Below, one piece after another: positions 1-7,806 of a stretch of 46,213 nt of DNA. Both the position numbers and the translations under genes were made by a program. The notes beneath the pieces are model-generated. The model saw nothing but the letters and a program-made list of their open reading frames with translations. It was not told the origin of the DNA and ran no database searches. Source of the stretch: Planctomycetota bacterium (lineage in GTDB: Bacteria; Planctomycetota; UBA1135; UBA2386); assembly GCA_019636245.1 (NCBI GenBank), contig JAHBXX010000035.1:1-46213 (forward strand), given 5' to 3'. The first letter of the stretch is position 1. The number at the start of each line of letters is the position of its first letter.

Positions 1-358
1 GGCGGACGGTTTTCGCGCCGAAGAGCAGTGAAAGGTCGAGGTCGGGCTGCTCTTTCATGGGGTCGCCGTGGAACGTGAGGAAGTCGAACTTGCGCCCGTA
101 CTCGGGGTGGACGTAAGTTCGGACGAATCGCGTCCATTGGCTCAGCTCGTCGTCGGGGGCATATGTGTATCTTCCGTTGCTAAATTTTTGGCCCTTACTG
201 CGTTGGGTCACCCAAGTATTCACCGCGCAGCGTTTGAGGATGTCGTGGTGGAGGTGGGCGGCGACGGCGAAGGCGCCGCTGAGGAGGAAAAAGAAGACAA
301 GACCGGTGCGCAGGGAGAACCGCAGGCGGTTTTCGGAATTTGGCTGCGGGTCGGTCAT
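1..358 (-). CDS. N-terminal part of a membrane-anchored protein of unknown function (cut by window start)
   Basis: Reading the minus strand from an ATG at 358 gives 119 codons without a stop up to the window edge. The protein starts MTDPQPNSENRLRFSLRT and continues into a hydrophobic stretch (about residues 19-34, GLVFFFLLSGAFAVAA), so it is probably inner-membrane anchored or exported. An FSLRT motif just before a hydrophobic segment is common at the start of planctomycete proteins. The rest, rich in Tyr, Trp, His and Asp, matches no family I recognise. The codons include AAA, TTT, TAT, AAT and ACA, unlike the GC-ending codons elsewhere, and local GC is about 60%. No Shine-Dalgarno is visible. 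The coding call rests on the open frame and the sensible N-terminus. Confidence 0.6.
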   Translation of the reverse strand, partial: MTDPQPNSENRLRFSLRTGLVFFFLLSGAFAVAAHLHHDILKRCAVNTWVTQRSKGQKFSNGRYTYAPDDELSQWTRFVRTYVHPEYGRKFDFLTFHGDPMKEQPDLDLSLLFGAKTVR

Positions 359-587
359 GGGTGGATGGTGAATGCGGTTAACGAAGCTGCACTTTCAAAT
401 CCGCCTCAGCAACTCCGTCTACCCCGCGCACGGTGGAAGAGAATATTTCAAACGCACCCTGGCGCCAAAGACACGAAACGCAGCCGTGTTTTCACCACGG
501 TTGACGGAGCGGCGGAATGAGTTCATGCACTTCCGAGTTCGTGCTTGGTCGTTGCGCAACGAAGTCGAGAGTCGCCCCCGCTGCGAC

Positions 588-612
588 CTTCCCCTCGCGG
601 AGCGAGGGGAAG
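588..612. repeat. Perfect 11-bp inverted repeat with 3-nt loop
   Basis: CTTCCCCTCGC, then GGA, then the exact complement GCGAGGGGAAG. It lies 17 bases beyond the stop codon of the S46 peptidase gene, in the 270-base gap before the partial left-hand gene. It could be a terminator for the peptidase gene, although no T-run follows, or a dispersed REP-like palindrome. The rest of this gap (359-628) shows no other recognisable feature. Confidence 0.6.
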
Positions 613-628
613 ATTTCCGTCTACTGCT

Positions 629-2293
629 CTAGCGGCCTAGTTTGTCGGCCAACTCTTTCGCGTCATAGACCTTGATTAACGCTTCTTTGATCGCTCGGGC
701 GTCGACCGAGGTGGCTCGCGCCTGGGTGTCTTCGAAGGCGAAATCGAGGACTAGCGAAGGGAGATTGCCGTCGAAGATCAGGCCGACGAGTTCGCCCTTG
801 GTGTTGACGACGGGGCTGCCGGAGTTGCCGCCGATGATGTCGGCGGTGCAGACGAAGTTGTAGGGCGTGTCGAGGTCCAGCTTGCCCTTCTTCTCCAGCC
901 AGTGCTGCGGCAGGTCGTACGGATGCTGGTTGTCGAACGCGGCGTTGCGCTCGAACAGGCCGTTGAAGGTCGTCTTCGGCGGCACCATCGTCGTGCCGGC
1001 CTCGTAGCCCTTCACGGTGCCGAACGCGAGCCGCAGCGTGAAGGTCGCGTCCGGGTAGTTGGCGGTACCGTAGACGTCGAACCGCGCCTGGTTGATCACC
1101 GCCTTGGCCGCGGCGCAGACCTGCCCGCCGACGCGCTCGTGGTCCTGCATCAGGCGCTGCACGTTGACGCGCTCGCCGCCGTGCTTGGCCGCCAGCTTCT
1201 TGACCTCCGCGGCGATGAACTCGAACGCCTCCCCGACCTCGGGCTTGCCCGAACGCTCGATCAGCTCGGCGTCGCGCGCGCGGATGCGCTCCATGCGCTC
1301 GGCGTCGCGCAGGCCGCGCAGGTGGCCCTCGTAGGCCTTCAGCGAGTTGGCGATGCCGAAGTAGCGGTCGCGCAGGTCGAACGCCTTCTGCTCGCTCTCG
1401 GCCATCTGCTTCTGCAGCATGTCGCGCATGCGCGTCAGCTGGCGCACGATCGTCGGCACGTAGACGTCGCGGTGGAACTCCATCTCCGCGTGCGTCAGCG
1501 AGCGCTCGGTGCTGCCGGGATGGCCGGAGACGAACACCAGCTCGTCGGTCGCGGCGCCCTTCTCGTTCCACGGGAAGTAGAACTTCGACGAGTCGATCGG
1601 CTTGCCGTCCTCGTAGACGCGGAAGAAGGCGCAGTCGAGGCAGTAGCGCGGGTAGGTGAAGTTGTCGGGGTCGCCGCCGTAGAACGCGACCTGCTTCTCC
1701 GGCGCGAACACCACGCGCACGTCGTCGTAGACGTGGTAGACGTGGATGCGGAACTGGTTGCCGTCGTAGAGCTGCACCGGGTCGGCCTTGATGTGCTTGT
1801 CCTCGTCGGTCAGGGCCGCGCACATCGCCTCGAACGTCTCGCGCCACTCGTTGCCCTCCGGCGTCGAGTCGGCGGCCTTCGCGGCCAGGACCTCGGCGGT
1901 CACGTCCTTGATCTCGATCAGCTGGCGCAGGGTCAGGTCGGTGCCCTTGACCTCGCTGCCGTAGAGGCGGGCGCTGAAGCCGTCCTTGACCCAGTCCTTC
2001 TCCTTCGTCGAGACCTTCTGGATCGTCTCCAGCGCGACGTGGTGGTTGGTCATCACCAGCCCGTTCGCCGACACGAACGACCCCGAACCGCCGGTGTCGA
2101 AGCGCACCGAGCCGAGCCGCACGTGCTCGAGCCACTGCGCCGAGGGCTCGAAGTCGTACTTCTCCTTCAGCTTCTGCAGCGGCAGCCCGTCGAAGGGCCA
2201 CATGCCCTCGTCGGGACGAGCGGCGGACGTGGGGAAGGCAGCGCCGAACAGCACGACGGCGGTCGCCACCTGGAGCAGCGGGATCGATTGCAT
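629..2293 (-). CDS. S46 family dipeptidyl peptidase (DPP7/DPP11 type)
   Basis: Exported serine peptidase that removes dipeptides from peptide N-termini. The ATG at 2293 is chosen over an upstream start because AGGA sits 6 bases before it and a signal peptide follows at once (residues 1-25, cleaved near TSAA). The 554-residue protein shows the S46 triad: His85 in TNHH, Asp220 in LDCAFFRVY, and Ser491 in GGNSGSPV. Residue 509 is Gly (FDGN); this is the position that separates DPP7 (Gly, hydrophobic P1) from DPP11 (Arg, acidic P1), so a DPP7-like preference is inferred. Characterised members are around 700 residues, so this one is short, with the loss between Asp and Ser, probably in the helical domain. 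From about codon 510 to the stop, codon use changes abruptly (TTA, TTG, CTA, AAA, TAT appear). Confidence 0.93.
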   Translation of the reverse strand: MQSIPLLQVATAVVLFGAAFPTSAARPDEGMWPFDGLPLQKLKEKYDFEPSAQWLEHVRLGSVRFDTGGSGSFVSANGLVMTNHHVALETIQKVSTKEKDWVKDGFSARLYGSEVKGTDLTLRQLIEIKDVTAEVLAAKAADSTPEGNEWRETFEAMCAALTDEDKHIKADPVQLYDGNQFRIHVYHVYDDVRVVFAPEKQVAFYGGDPDNFTYPRYCLDCAFFRVYEDGKPIDSSKFYFPWNEKGAATDELVFVSGHPGSTERSLTHAEMEFHRDVYVPTIVRQLTRMRDMLQKQMAESEQKAFDLRDRYFGIANSLKAYEGHLRGLRDAERMERIRARDAELIERSGKPEVGEAFEFIAAEVKKLAAKHGGERVNVQRLMQDHERVGGQVCAAAKAVINQARFDVYGTANYPDATFTLRLAFGTVKGYEAGTTMVPPKTTFNGLFERNAAFDNQHPYDLPQHWLEKKGKLDLDTPYNFVCTADIIGGNSGSPVVNTKGELVGLIFDGNLPSLVLDFAFEDTQARATSVDARAIKEALIKVYDAKELADKLGR

Positions 2294-2409
2294 GTTGTGT
2301 CCTGGTCGCCGTCGCCGGAGCACCGGCGATCGGGGGGCGACATGATAGGGAGCCGCGGCGCGCGGGCCAGGATCTGCCGCGATCCCGCACGCCGGGCGCG
2401 CGGCGGCGA

Positions 2410-2426
2410 CTGCCGCCCGGCGGCAG
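2410..2426. terminator. Candidate terminator hairpin
   Basis: A 17-base palindrome, CTGCCGCC-C-GGCGGCAG, forms a stem of at least 6 bp about 21 bases past the stop of the zinc-ribbon gene on the minus strand. No T-run follows. In such a GC-rich background the palindrome could be chance. Confidence 0.3.
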
Positions 2427-2447
2427 GCCGCGCGGCGACCCGCACCC

Positions 2448-2939
2448 CTACCGGGACTCGGCCCAGTCGATCGTCGTGCTCTGCTCGCCGAACTGCAGCC
2501 GCACCTGGCGGCGGAACCGCCGCACGATCGCCGCGACCAGGCGGCGCGCGATGTGCATGCCGGTGGTGGGCACCAGCACGCGGTCGTCGCGCACCTCGAC
2601 CCTCATCACCCGCTCCAGCGGGTGCTCCACCACCTCGGCGCGCTCGACGTTGCCGATCAGGCCGCGCACCTCGTTCCACCACGGCGGCAGCGCGCCGGTC
2701 AGCTCGAGCACGTGCGCCGGCACGCCGTCGCGGATGCGTTCGCACGCCGGGCAGGTGACGCGCGGCAGGTCGGGCAGCGGATCGTCCCAACGCCAGCGGC
2801 CCTGCCACTCGGTGGCGCCGCACTTCTGGCACACCGCCGGATAGAGCTTGCCGACCGGGCGGTAGGGATCGACCCAGTCACGAGCGGCGCGACGGGCGCG
2901 CGCGAAGGCCAGGCCGCGGGAAGACTGCGGGTGTCGCAT
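2448..2939 (-). CDS. BCAM0308-type zinc-ribbon protein
   Basis: Small (163 residues) cytoplasmic protein resembling the BCAM0308 family, whose function is not established. The sequence shows DPYR near the N-terminus and one zinc ribbon made of two CxxC knuckles (CQKC and CPAC, about 28 residues apart). These are followed by the family pattern of GALPP...EVRGLIGN, an EHPLERVM segment and TTGMHIARRL. The ATG at 2939 is preferred to a further upstream start because GGAGG lies 6 bases before it, one of the clearest ribosome-binding sites in the window. The gene is monocistronic here, upstream of the S46 gene on the same strand with a 154-base gap. The zinc ribbon suggests a nucleic-acid or protein-interaction role; that is inference. 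Confidence 0.72.
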   Translation of the reverse strand: MRHPQSSRGLAFARARRAARDWVDPYRPVGKLYPAVCQKCGATEWQGRWRWDDPLPDLPRVTCPACERIRDGVPAHVLELTGALPPWWNEVRGLIGNVERAEVVEHPLERVMRVEVRDDRVLVPTTGMHIARRLVAAIVRRFRRQVRLQFGEQSTTIDWAESR

Positions 2940-3110
2940 GGGGAACCTCCAGACCGGCATCGAACCAGAAACCGGCCGGCGGCGCATGCGGCCTAGGGCC
3001 GCCGCCGCCTACGCCCTCGTCCGGGCCGGCGGCCGGCCGGCACGGGCAGCCCCCGGCCGAAAGCCGCCCCTGCGCTGGCACCCCCCGGGGGCGCACCTAC
3101 GATCGCCGCC

Positions 3111-4343
3111 GTGCACCCCCCGCTGCTGCTGCCGCCGCGCGCCGACGACGGCGCCGAGACGTTCGCCGAGTACAGGGCCCGCGGCGGCTACGACGGCCTG
3201 CTGCGGCTGCTGCGCGACGGCACGCCCGAGCGGCTGCGGGCCGAGATCGCCGCCGCCGGCCTGCGCGGCCGCGGCGGCGCCGCGTTCCCGACCGCCCGCA
3301 AGTGGGAGCTGGCGGCGCTGGCGGCGCGCGACACCAAGTACGTGGTCGGCAACGGCGGCGAGCACGAGCCGGGCAGCAGCAAGGACCGCCACCTGGTGGC
3401 CAGGCACCCGCACGCGGTGCTCGAGGGGTTGATGCTGGCCGGCATCGTCACCGGCGCGACCAAGGGCTGGCTCTACCTGATCGAGGACATGGTGGAGCCG
3501 CGGCGCAGCGCCGAGCAGGCGCTGCGCGAGCTCGACGAGCAGGGCCTGATGCACATGCCGATCGCGATCCACCTCGGGCCGCCGACCTACGTCGCCGGCG
3601 AGGAGACCGCGGCGCTGGCGGCGATCGAGGGGCAACCGGCGAAGCCGCGCAGGAAGCCGCCTTTCCCCGGCGAGCAGGGCCTGTTCGAGCGGCCGACCAC
3701 GGTCAACAACGTCGAGACGCTGGCGCACGTGGCCTGGATCGCGCGGCACGGCGCGGCGGCGTTCGCGGCGATCGGCACCGCCGAGAGCAAGGGCACGCTG
3801 CTGTTCACCCTCGGCGACGAGGTGCAGAGGCCCGGCGTCTACGAACTGCCGTTCGGCGCCACCTACCGCGAACTGATCGAACGCTGCGGTGGCGGGCTGC
3901 GCAACGGCCGCGCGGTGCGCGCCGTGCTGCCGGCGATGTCGTGCGCCTTCCTGCCGGCTGCGCACCTCGACGTGCCGATCGCCTACGAGACGCTGCGGCC
4001 GCTCGGCACCTCGCCCGGCTGCGGCGGCGTGCGCATCGTCGACGACGCGACCGACGTCGTGGCGCTGACGCTCGGCATCGCCGAGTTCTTCATGCGCGAG
4101 CAGTGCGGGCAGTGCCCGCCGTGCCGCATGGAGACGAACCAGTTCGTGCACGTGCTGAAGGCGGTGCAGCAGGGCAAGGGCCCCGGCTACCAGGACAAGC
4201 TGCAGAAGCTGGCCGAGTTCGCGCGCAAGAAGGGGTTCTGTTCGCTGATCGAGATGGCGGCGGCGCCGGTGCTGAGCGCCGTGCAGTGCTTCGCCGACGA
4301 CTTCGCGCGCGCGGCCGGGCCCGGCGCGCCGGCCGGATCCTGA
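3111..4343 (+). CDS. Solitary NuoF-like NADH dehydrogenase flavoprotein
   Basis: Resembles the 51-kDa FMN/NADH-binding subunit of complex I and of NAD-linked hydrogenases and formate dehydrogenases. Visible are the glycine-rich FMN loop GRGGAAFPTARKW (53-65), GEETAAL (163-169), RPTTVNNVETLA (194-205) and a complete 4Fe-4S ligand set: Cys332, Cys335, Cys338 (CGQCPPC) and Cys377. One oddity is that the usual CNADExEPG motif is GNGGEHEPG, so the Asp near the FMN/NADH site is Gly. No NuoE, NuoG, hydrogenase or formate dehydrogenase gene is adjacent, so the redox partner is unknown. The GTG start at 3111 is the first in frame after the gap; no Shine-Dalgarno is seen. The downstream methyltransferase begins one base after the stop, so the two are probably co-transcribed. 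Confidence 0.85.
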   Translation: MHPPLLLPPRADDGAETFAEYRARGGYDGLLRLLRDGTPERLRAEIAAAGLRGRGGAAFPTARKWELAALAARDTKYVVGNGGEHEPGSSKDRHLVARHPHAVLEGLMLAGIVTGATKGWLYLIEDMVEPRRSAEQALRELDEQGLMHMPIAIHLGPPTYVAGEETAALAAIEGQPAKPRRKPPFPGEQGLFERPTTVNNVETLAHVAWIARHGAAAFAAIGTAESKGTLLFTLGDEVQRPGVYELPFGATYRELIERCGGGLRNGRAVRAVLPAMSCAFLPAAHLDVPIAYETLRPLGTSPGCGGVRIVDDATDVVALTLGIAEFFMREQCGQCPPCRMETNQFVHVLKAVQQGKGPGYQDKLQKLAEFARKKGFCSLIEMAAAPVLSAVQCFADDFARAAGPGAPAGS

Positions 4344-4344
4344 C

Positions 4345-5478
4345 GTGCCGCGCTACTACGTCGCCTGCACGCTCGGTCTCGAGGCGGTGCTCGCCACCGA
4401 GCTGCGGGCGCTCGGCGCCGCCGAGGTCGAGCTGCGCCGCGGCGCCTGCACCTTCGCCGGCGAGCCGGCCGTGGCCTACCGCGCCTGCCTGTGGCTGCGC
4501 TCGGCGATCCGGGTGCAGGAGGAACTGGCGCGCGGCCGCGTCGCCGACCGCGACGACCTCTACGCGCTGGCCGGCACCGTCGACTGGTCGCGCTCGATCA
4601 CGCACCTGCAGACGCTGGCGATCGACGGGTCGGTCAGGGACAGCTTCGCCAACGACACGCGCTACCCGGTGCTGGTGGTCAAGGACGCGATCTGCGACCA
4701 GTTCCGCGCCGCCACGGGCAAGCGCCCCGACGTCGCCCGCGAACGACCCGACCTGCCGCTGAAGCTCGTGCTGCAGGGCCAGGAGGCGATCCTCTACCGC
4801 GAACTCGGCGGCGAGCCGCTGCACAAGCGCGGCTACCGCGAACTGCAGCACAAGAGCCCGCTGAACGAGGCCACCGCCGCCGGCCTGCTGCTGCTGACCG
4901 ACTGGGACCGCCGCTCGCCGGTGTGCGATCCGATGTGCGGCTCGGCGACGTTCCTGGTCGAGGCGGCGTGGCTGGCGACCGACCGCGCGCCCGGCCTCGG
5001 CCGCAGCTTCGCGTTCGAGCGCTGGCGCGATGCCGACCTCGACGCCTGGCGGGCGATCTACGACGAGGCCGAGGCGCGCGCCGCGGCGGCGGCCGACCGC
5101 CTGCCGCGGCTGTGCGGCAACGACCGCCATCCGGGCGCCATCGCCATCGCGCAACAGGCGATCGCCGCCGCGGGCCTCGGCGGCAAGGTGCAGCTGACGC
5201 AGGGCTGCGCGCGCGACTACGCGCCGCCGTTCCCGCCGGCGCTGGTGGTGTGCAATCCGCCCTACGGCGAACGCCTGCAGGCCGAGCCGCAGGCGCTCGC
5301 CGACAGCTGGCGGGCGCTCGGCCACTTCCTGCACGAGCGCTGCGCCGGCGCCTCCGCCTACGTGTTGTGCGGCAACCCGGAGCTGACGCGGCATCTCGGC
5401 CTGCGCGCCAGCCAGAAGTTCCCGGTGCGCAACGGACCGATCGAGTGCCGCTGGCTGCGCTACGAGATCGCGAACTGA
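4345..5478 (+). CDS. rlmL: RlmL-like 23S rRNA guanine-N2 methyltransferase (THUMP + MTase)
   Basis: Single-module enzyme of the RlmL family, expected to methylate 23S rRNA guanosine (m2G2445 in E. coli) using SAM. The N-terminal part (about 1-155) is the THUMP-containing RNA-binding region. HKRGYR (160-165) starts the catalytic region, with the SAM-binding DPMCGSATF (195-203) and the N2-guanine methyltransferase motif NPPY (304-307). At 377 residues it matches single-domain bacterial forms that lack the RlmK half found fused in E. coli. GTG start, one base after the NuoF-like gene. It converges with the next gene, leaving 14 bases between stops. Confidence 0.88.
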   Translation: MPRYYVACTLGLEAVLATELRALGAAEVELRRGACTFAGEPAVAYRACLWLRSAIRVQEELARGRVADRDDLYALAGTVDWSRSITHLQTLAIDGSVRDSFANDTRYPVLVVKDAICDQFRAATGKRPDVARERPDLPLKLVLQGQEAILYRELGGEPLHKRGYRELQHKSPLNEATAAGLLLLTDWDRRSPVCDPMCGSATFLVEAAWLATDRAPGLGRSFAFERWRDADLDAWRAIYDEAEARAAAAADRLPRLCGNDRHPGAIAIAQQAIAAAGLGGKVQLTQGCARDYAPPFPPALVVCNPPYGERLQAEPQALADSWRALGHFLHERCAGASAYVLCGNPELTRHLGLRASQKFPVRNGPIECRWLRYEIAN

Positions 5479-5492
5479 GGGCGCCGGCAGCC

Positions 5493-6302
5493 TCAGCGCA
5501 GGCTCGCGAAGAACTCGCGGAGTGCCGTGCGGCGAACCCGCTCCGCCTCGGCGATCCGGTCCCGACAGGCGAACACATCCGGGGCAGACGCGCGGGTGAA
5601 GAAGACGATGGTCTTGCGAGGGATCCCGTCGGGCTCGACCGTGCCACACACGGAGTAACCCCAGTCCTGCATCGGCTTGCCCAGGCGGCCGGCCAACGCA
5701 TCCATCATCTCCTGCTGGTCCCGTTGGTCCCGATCGGCACGCTCCCGGTGCTGGCGCAGGAGTCCTTCGGGGTCCGACGGGAGCACCGGTGGCTGCTGTC
5801 GCGTCAGGTAGTCGCCCACTTCGACCGCACGAACCAGCGCGGCGCGGGTGAGCCGGCGGTTTTCGAGCCGCAGCCCGCGCTCCTGCTCGTCGAAGGGCCG
5901 CAACAGCGCCTGCAGCGCGTCGAACTGAACGGCATCCAGCTGCTTCTGCAGCGGATTCACGTCTCGGTTGCGGACTTCGAACTCTGCAGTCCGCTCGCCG
6001 ACCGCAGGCCCGGAGGCGTCGGGCAGGCCACGCTGCACGAACTCCACCAGGTGCGCTTGGTAGGTCAACGTGGGCGCCGATGCCGTCGCCGCGACTGGCT
6101 CGCCTGGCACCTCCTCGCGTCGCGACACCTCGGTACTCGGCTTGGCCGGGGGCGTCGGCGAATCGACACCGCCAGGATCAACGGCCTCGGTTTGCGATGC
6201 TCGGGCGACATGGCCAGGGGAACTGTCCTTCCAGGGAGTACGCACCCACCACCACGCCGCGAACAGCGCGACACCGCAACTCAGCAGACAAGCCCACCGC
6301 AT
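5493..6302 (-). CDS. Membrane-anchored protein of unknown function
   Basis: A 269-residue protein starting MRWACLLSCGVALFAAWWW, a single N-terminal hydrophobic anchor. A Pro/Thr/Ser-rich linker (about 25-80) and a long, charged, probably helical region full of Arg, Glu and Gln follow. The ATG at 6302 puts the anchor at residue 1; an in-frame GTG three codons upstream is possible. I recognise no family. Local GC (about 62-67%) is lower than in the flanking genes, which may mean looser constraint or recent arrival. The 161-base gap upstream of it contains the palindrome CCTTGGCCAAGG (6341-6352). Confidence 0.6.
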   Translation of the reverse strand: MRWACLLSCGVALFAAWWWVRTPWKDSSPGHVARASQTEAVDPGGVDSPTPPAKPSTEVSRREEVPGEPVAATASAPTLTYQAHLVEFVQRGLPDASGPAVGERTAEFEVRNRDVNPLQKQLDAVQFDALQALLRPFDEQERGLRLENRRLTRAALVRAVEVGDYLTRQQPPVLPSDPEGLLRQHRERADRDQRDQQEMMDALAGRLGKPMQDWGYSVCGTVEPDGIPRKTIVFFTRASAPDVFACRDRIAEAERVRRTALREFFASLR

Positions 6303-6463
6303 GTTCACCACGCGCTAGCAACCGACACAGAGCAACGTCGCCTTGGCCAAGGACAGCCACACCCCGCAGCCCTGTCAAGGCGGACTCCTCCGACGCGTGC
6401 CCGGCTCCCCTCGGCGATCCGTCGACACGGCCTACGGCCCTGCGCGCCGCCCGCCGCGGATCC

Positions 6464-7759
6464 TCACCGTTCGAGATCGCGGCAGCGCCGCCCCAGCCAG
6501 AAGCCCAGCCCGCCCCAGACGACGACGAACGGCAGCACCCCCGCGGCCACGGCCGCGGCGCCGACCTGCAGCCGCAACAGCAGGTCGTTGGCCGCGGCGC
6601 CGAGCAGATCCCCCAAGCGCAGCACCGCGGTGTCGACGAACGCCTTCGACTTGTACTTCGCCTCGATCCCGAGCGGCGTGAACAGCACGTCCCGCGCCGG
6701 CTTGTCGAACGCGAACTGCAGCGTGCGGCGCGCCACCTCGAACGCCGCCATCACCGCGACCGCCGGCAGCACCGCGGCCAGCGACAGCCCCAGCAGCGTC
6801 ACCGCCGGCATCACGCACAGCACCACCGCGAGGCCGAGCCGCAGCAGCGCCGAGCGCGTGACCCAGACCTGGATGCCCAGCGCCAGGACGTTCTGGCCCA
6901 GGTTGATCGCCGAGAACAGCGCCCGCCGGTCGGCCGGCGAGCCGATCTGCGCCGCCGCCAGGTCGTTCAGCGCGTAGTAGAACGCCGTCGCCGCGACCGC
7001 CGCCAGCAGCACGAAGGCGGCGATGCCGAGCAGGTACGGCGACCGCACCAGCAGCCGCAGGCCCTCGAACACACCGGCCGACGCGACGCGCTGGCGGTGG
7101 CGTTCGCCGCCGCCGACCATGGCCAGGCACGCGCGCAGCGAGCCGCGGTGGCACAGCACGCCCAGCTCGAGCACCGCGGCCGCGACCAGCATCACCCAGC
7201 CGCGCGCCAGTTCCGCCGACACCAGCGCCAGCGCCGAGGCGACGATCGCGCCCAGCGTGCCGCCGACGGCGACGAAGCCGAACAGGCGTTTGCCCTGCTG
7301 CGTGGTGAAGTAGTCGACCGCGTGCACCCAGACGAGCGCGACGCCGCAGACCACGAACGCGGTCACCCACGAGTAGAAGAACGCGGCGACCAGGCGCTCG
7401 GGGTCGGTCCAGGCGAACGGCCCCGGATGCAGCGGCGGCAACCACAACGACACGACCGCGAGGACGACGAAGCTGAGCGCGAACGCGTGCAGCACGGCGG
7501 GCAGGAAGCGGCTGGTCGGCAGCCGGTTCGCCAGCAGCATGTAGATCGGGTTCAGCACCGTGATCAGCGCGAACGTCTGCACGAACAGCACCAGCAGGTG
7601 CTCCTTGCCGAACGCGGTGCCGATCTCCTCGCGCAGCGGCCGCAGCAGGTAGTAGGCGCACAGCACGCAGAAGAAGAACGCCGCCGTCCAGATCGCCGCC
7701 GAACGTTCGCCGGGCGTCGCGTCGTGCAGCCGCAGCAGCCGCAGCAGGTGGTGCTTCAC
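6464..7759 (-). CDS. Npt1/Npt2-like nucleotide transporter (MFS-type membrane protein)
   Basis: Polytopic inner-membrane protein of 431 residues with about 10-12 hydrophobic segments. The early AYYLLRPLREEI motif (about 35-46) and the charged segment FDKPARDVLFTPLG followed by KYKSKAFVDT are typical of the NTP/NDP exchange transporter-like family. Characterised members are ATP/ADP translocases of intracellular parasites and plastids, but many free-living bacteria carry relatives of unknown substrate. Nothing nearby suggests an intracellular lifestyle, so energy parasitism should not be assumed. GTG start at 7759. It lies 47 bases downstream of the GT2 gene on the same strand, so co-transcription is possible. 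Confidence 0.75.
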   Translation of the reverse strand: MKHHLLRLLRLHDATPGERSAAIWTAAFFFCVLCAYYLLRPLREEIGTAFGKEHLLVLFVQTFALITVLNPIYMLLANRLPTSRFLPAVLHAFALSFVVLAVVSLWLPPLHPGPFAWTDPERLVAAFFYSWVTAFVVCGVALVWVHAVDYFTTQQGKRLFGFVAVGGTLGAIVASALALVSAELARGWVMLVAAAVLELGVLCHRGSLRACLAMVGGGERHRQRVASAGVFEGLRLLVRSPYLLGIAAFVLLAAVAATAFYYALNDLAAAQIGSPADRRALFSAINLGQNVLALGIQVWVTRSALLRLGLAVVLCVMPAVTLLGLSLAAVLPAVAVMAAFEVARRTLQFAFDKPARDVLFTPLGIEAKYKSKAFVDTAVLRLGDLLGAAANDLLLRLQVGAAAVAAGVLPFVVVWGGLGFWLGRRCRDLER

Positions 7760-7806
7760 GGGAGCGTCCTACGCACCGCGCCGGCACGTCGCGAACGCGG
7801 CGGCAC

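Noticed and set aside
902..2758. Long plus-strand open frame (618 codons) opposite the S46 peptidase
   Set aside because: Low-complexity Arg/Leu/Val/Ala translation with no motifs; it mirrors the codon bias of the real gene on the other strand.
3111..4343. Complex I operon
   Set aside because: Only the NuoF-like subunit is present; the neighbours are a zinc-ribbon protein and an rRNA methyltransferase.
6341..6352. 12-bp palindrome CCTTGGCCAAGG upstream of the unknown anchored-protein gene
   Set aside because: It could be an operator, but a single copy of a short GC-rich palindrome is not enough and no regulator gene is adjacent.
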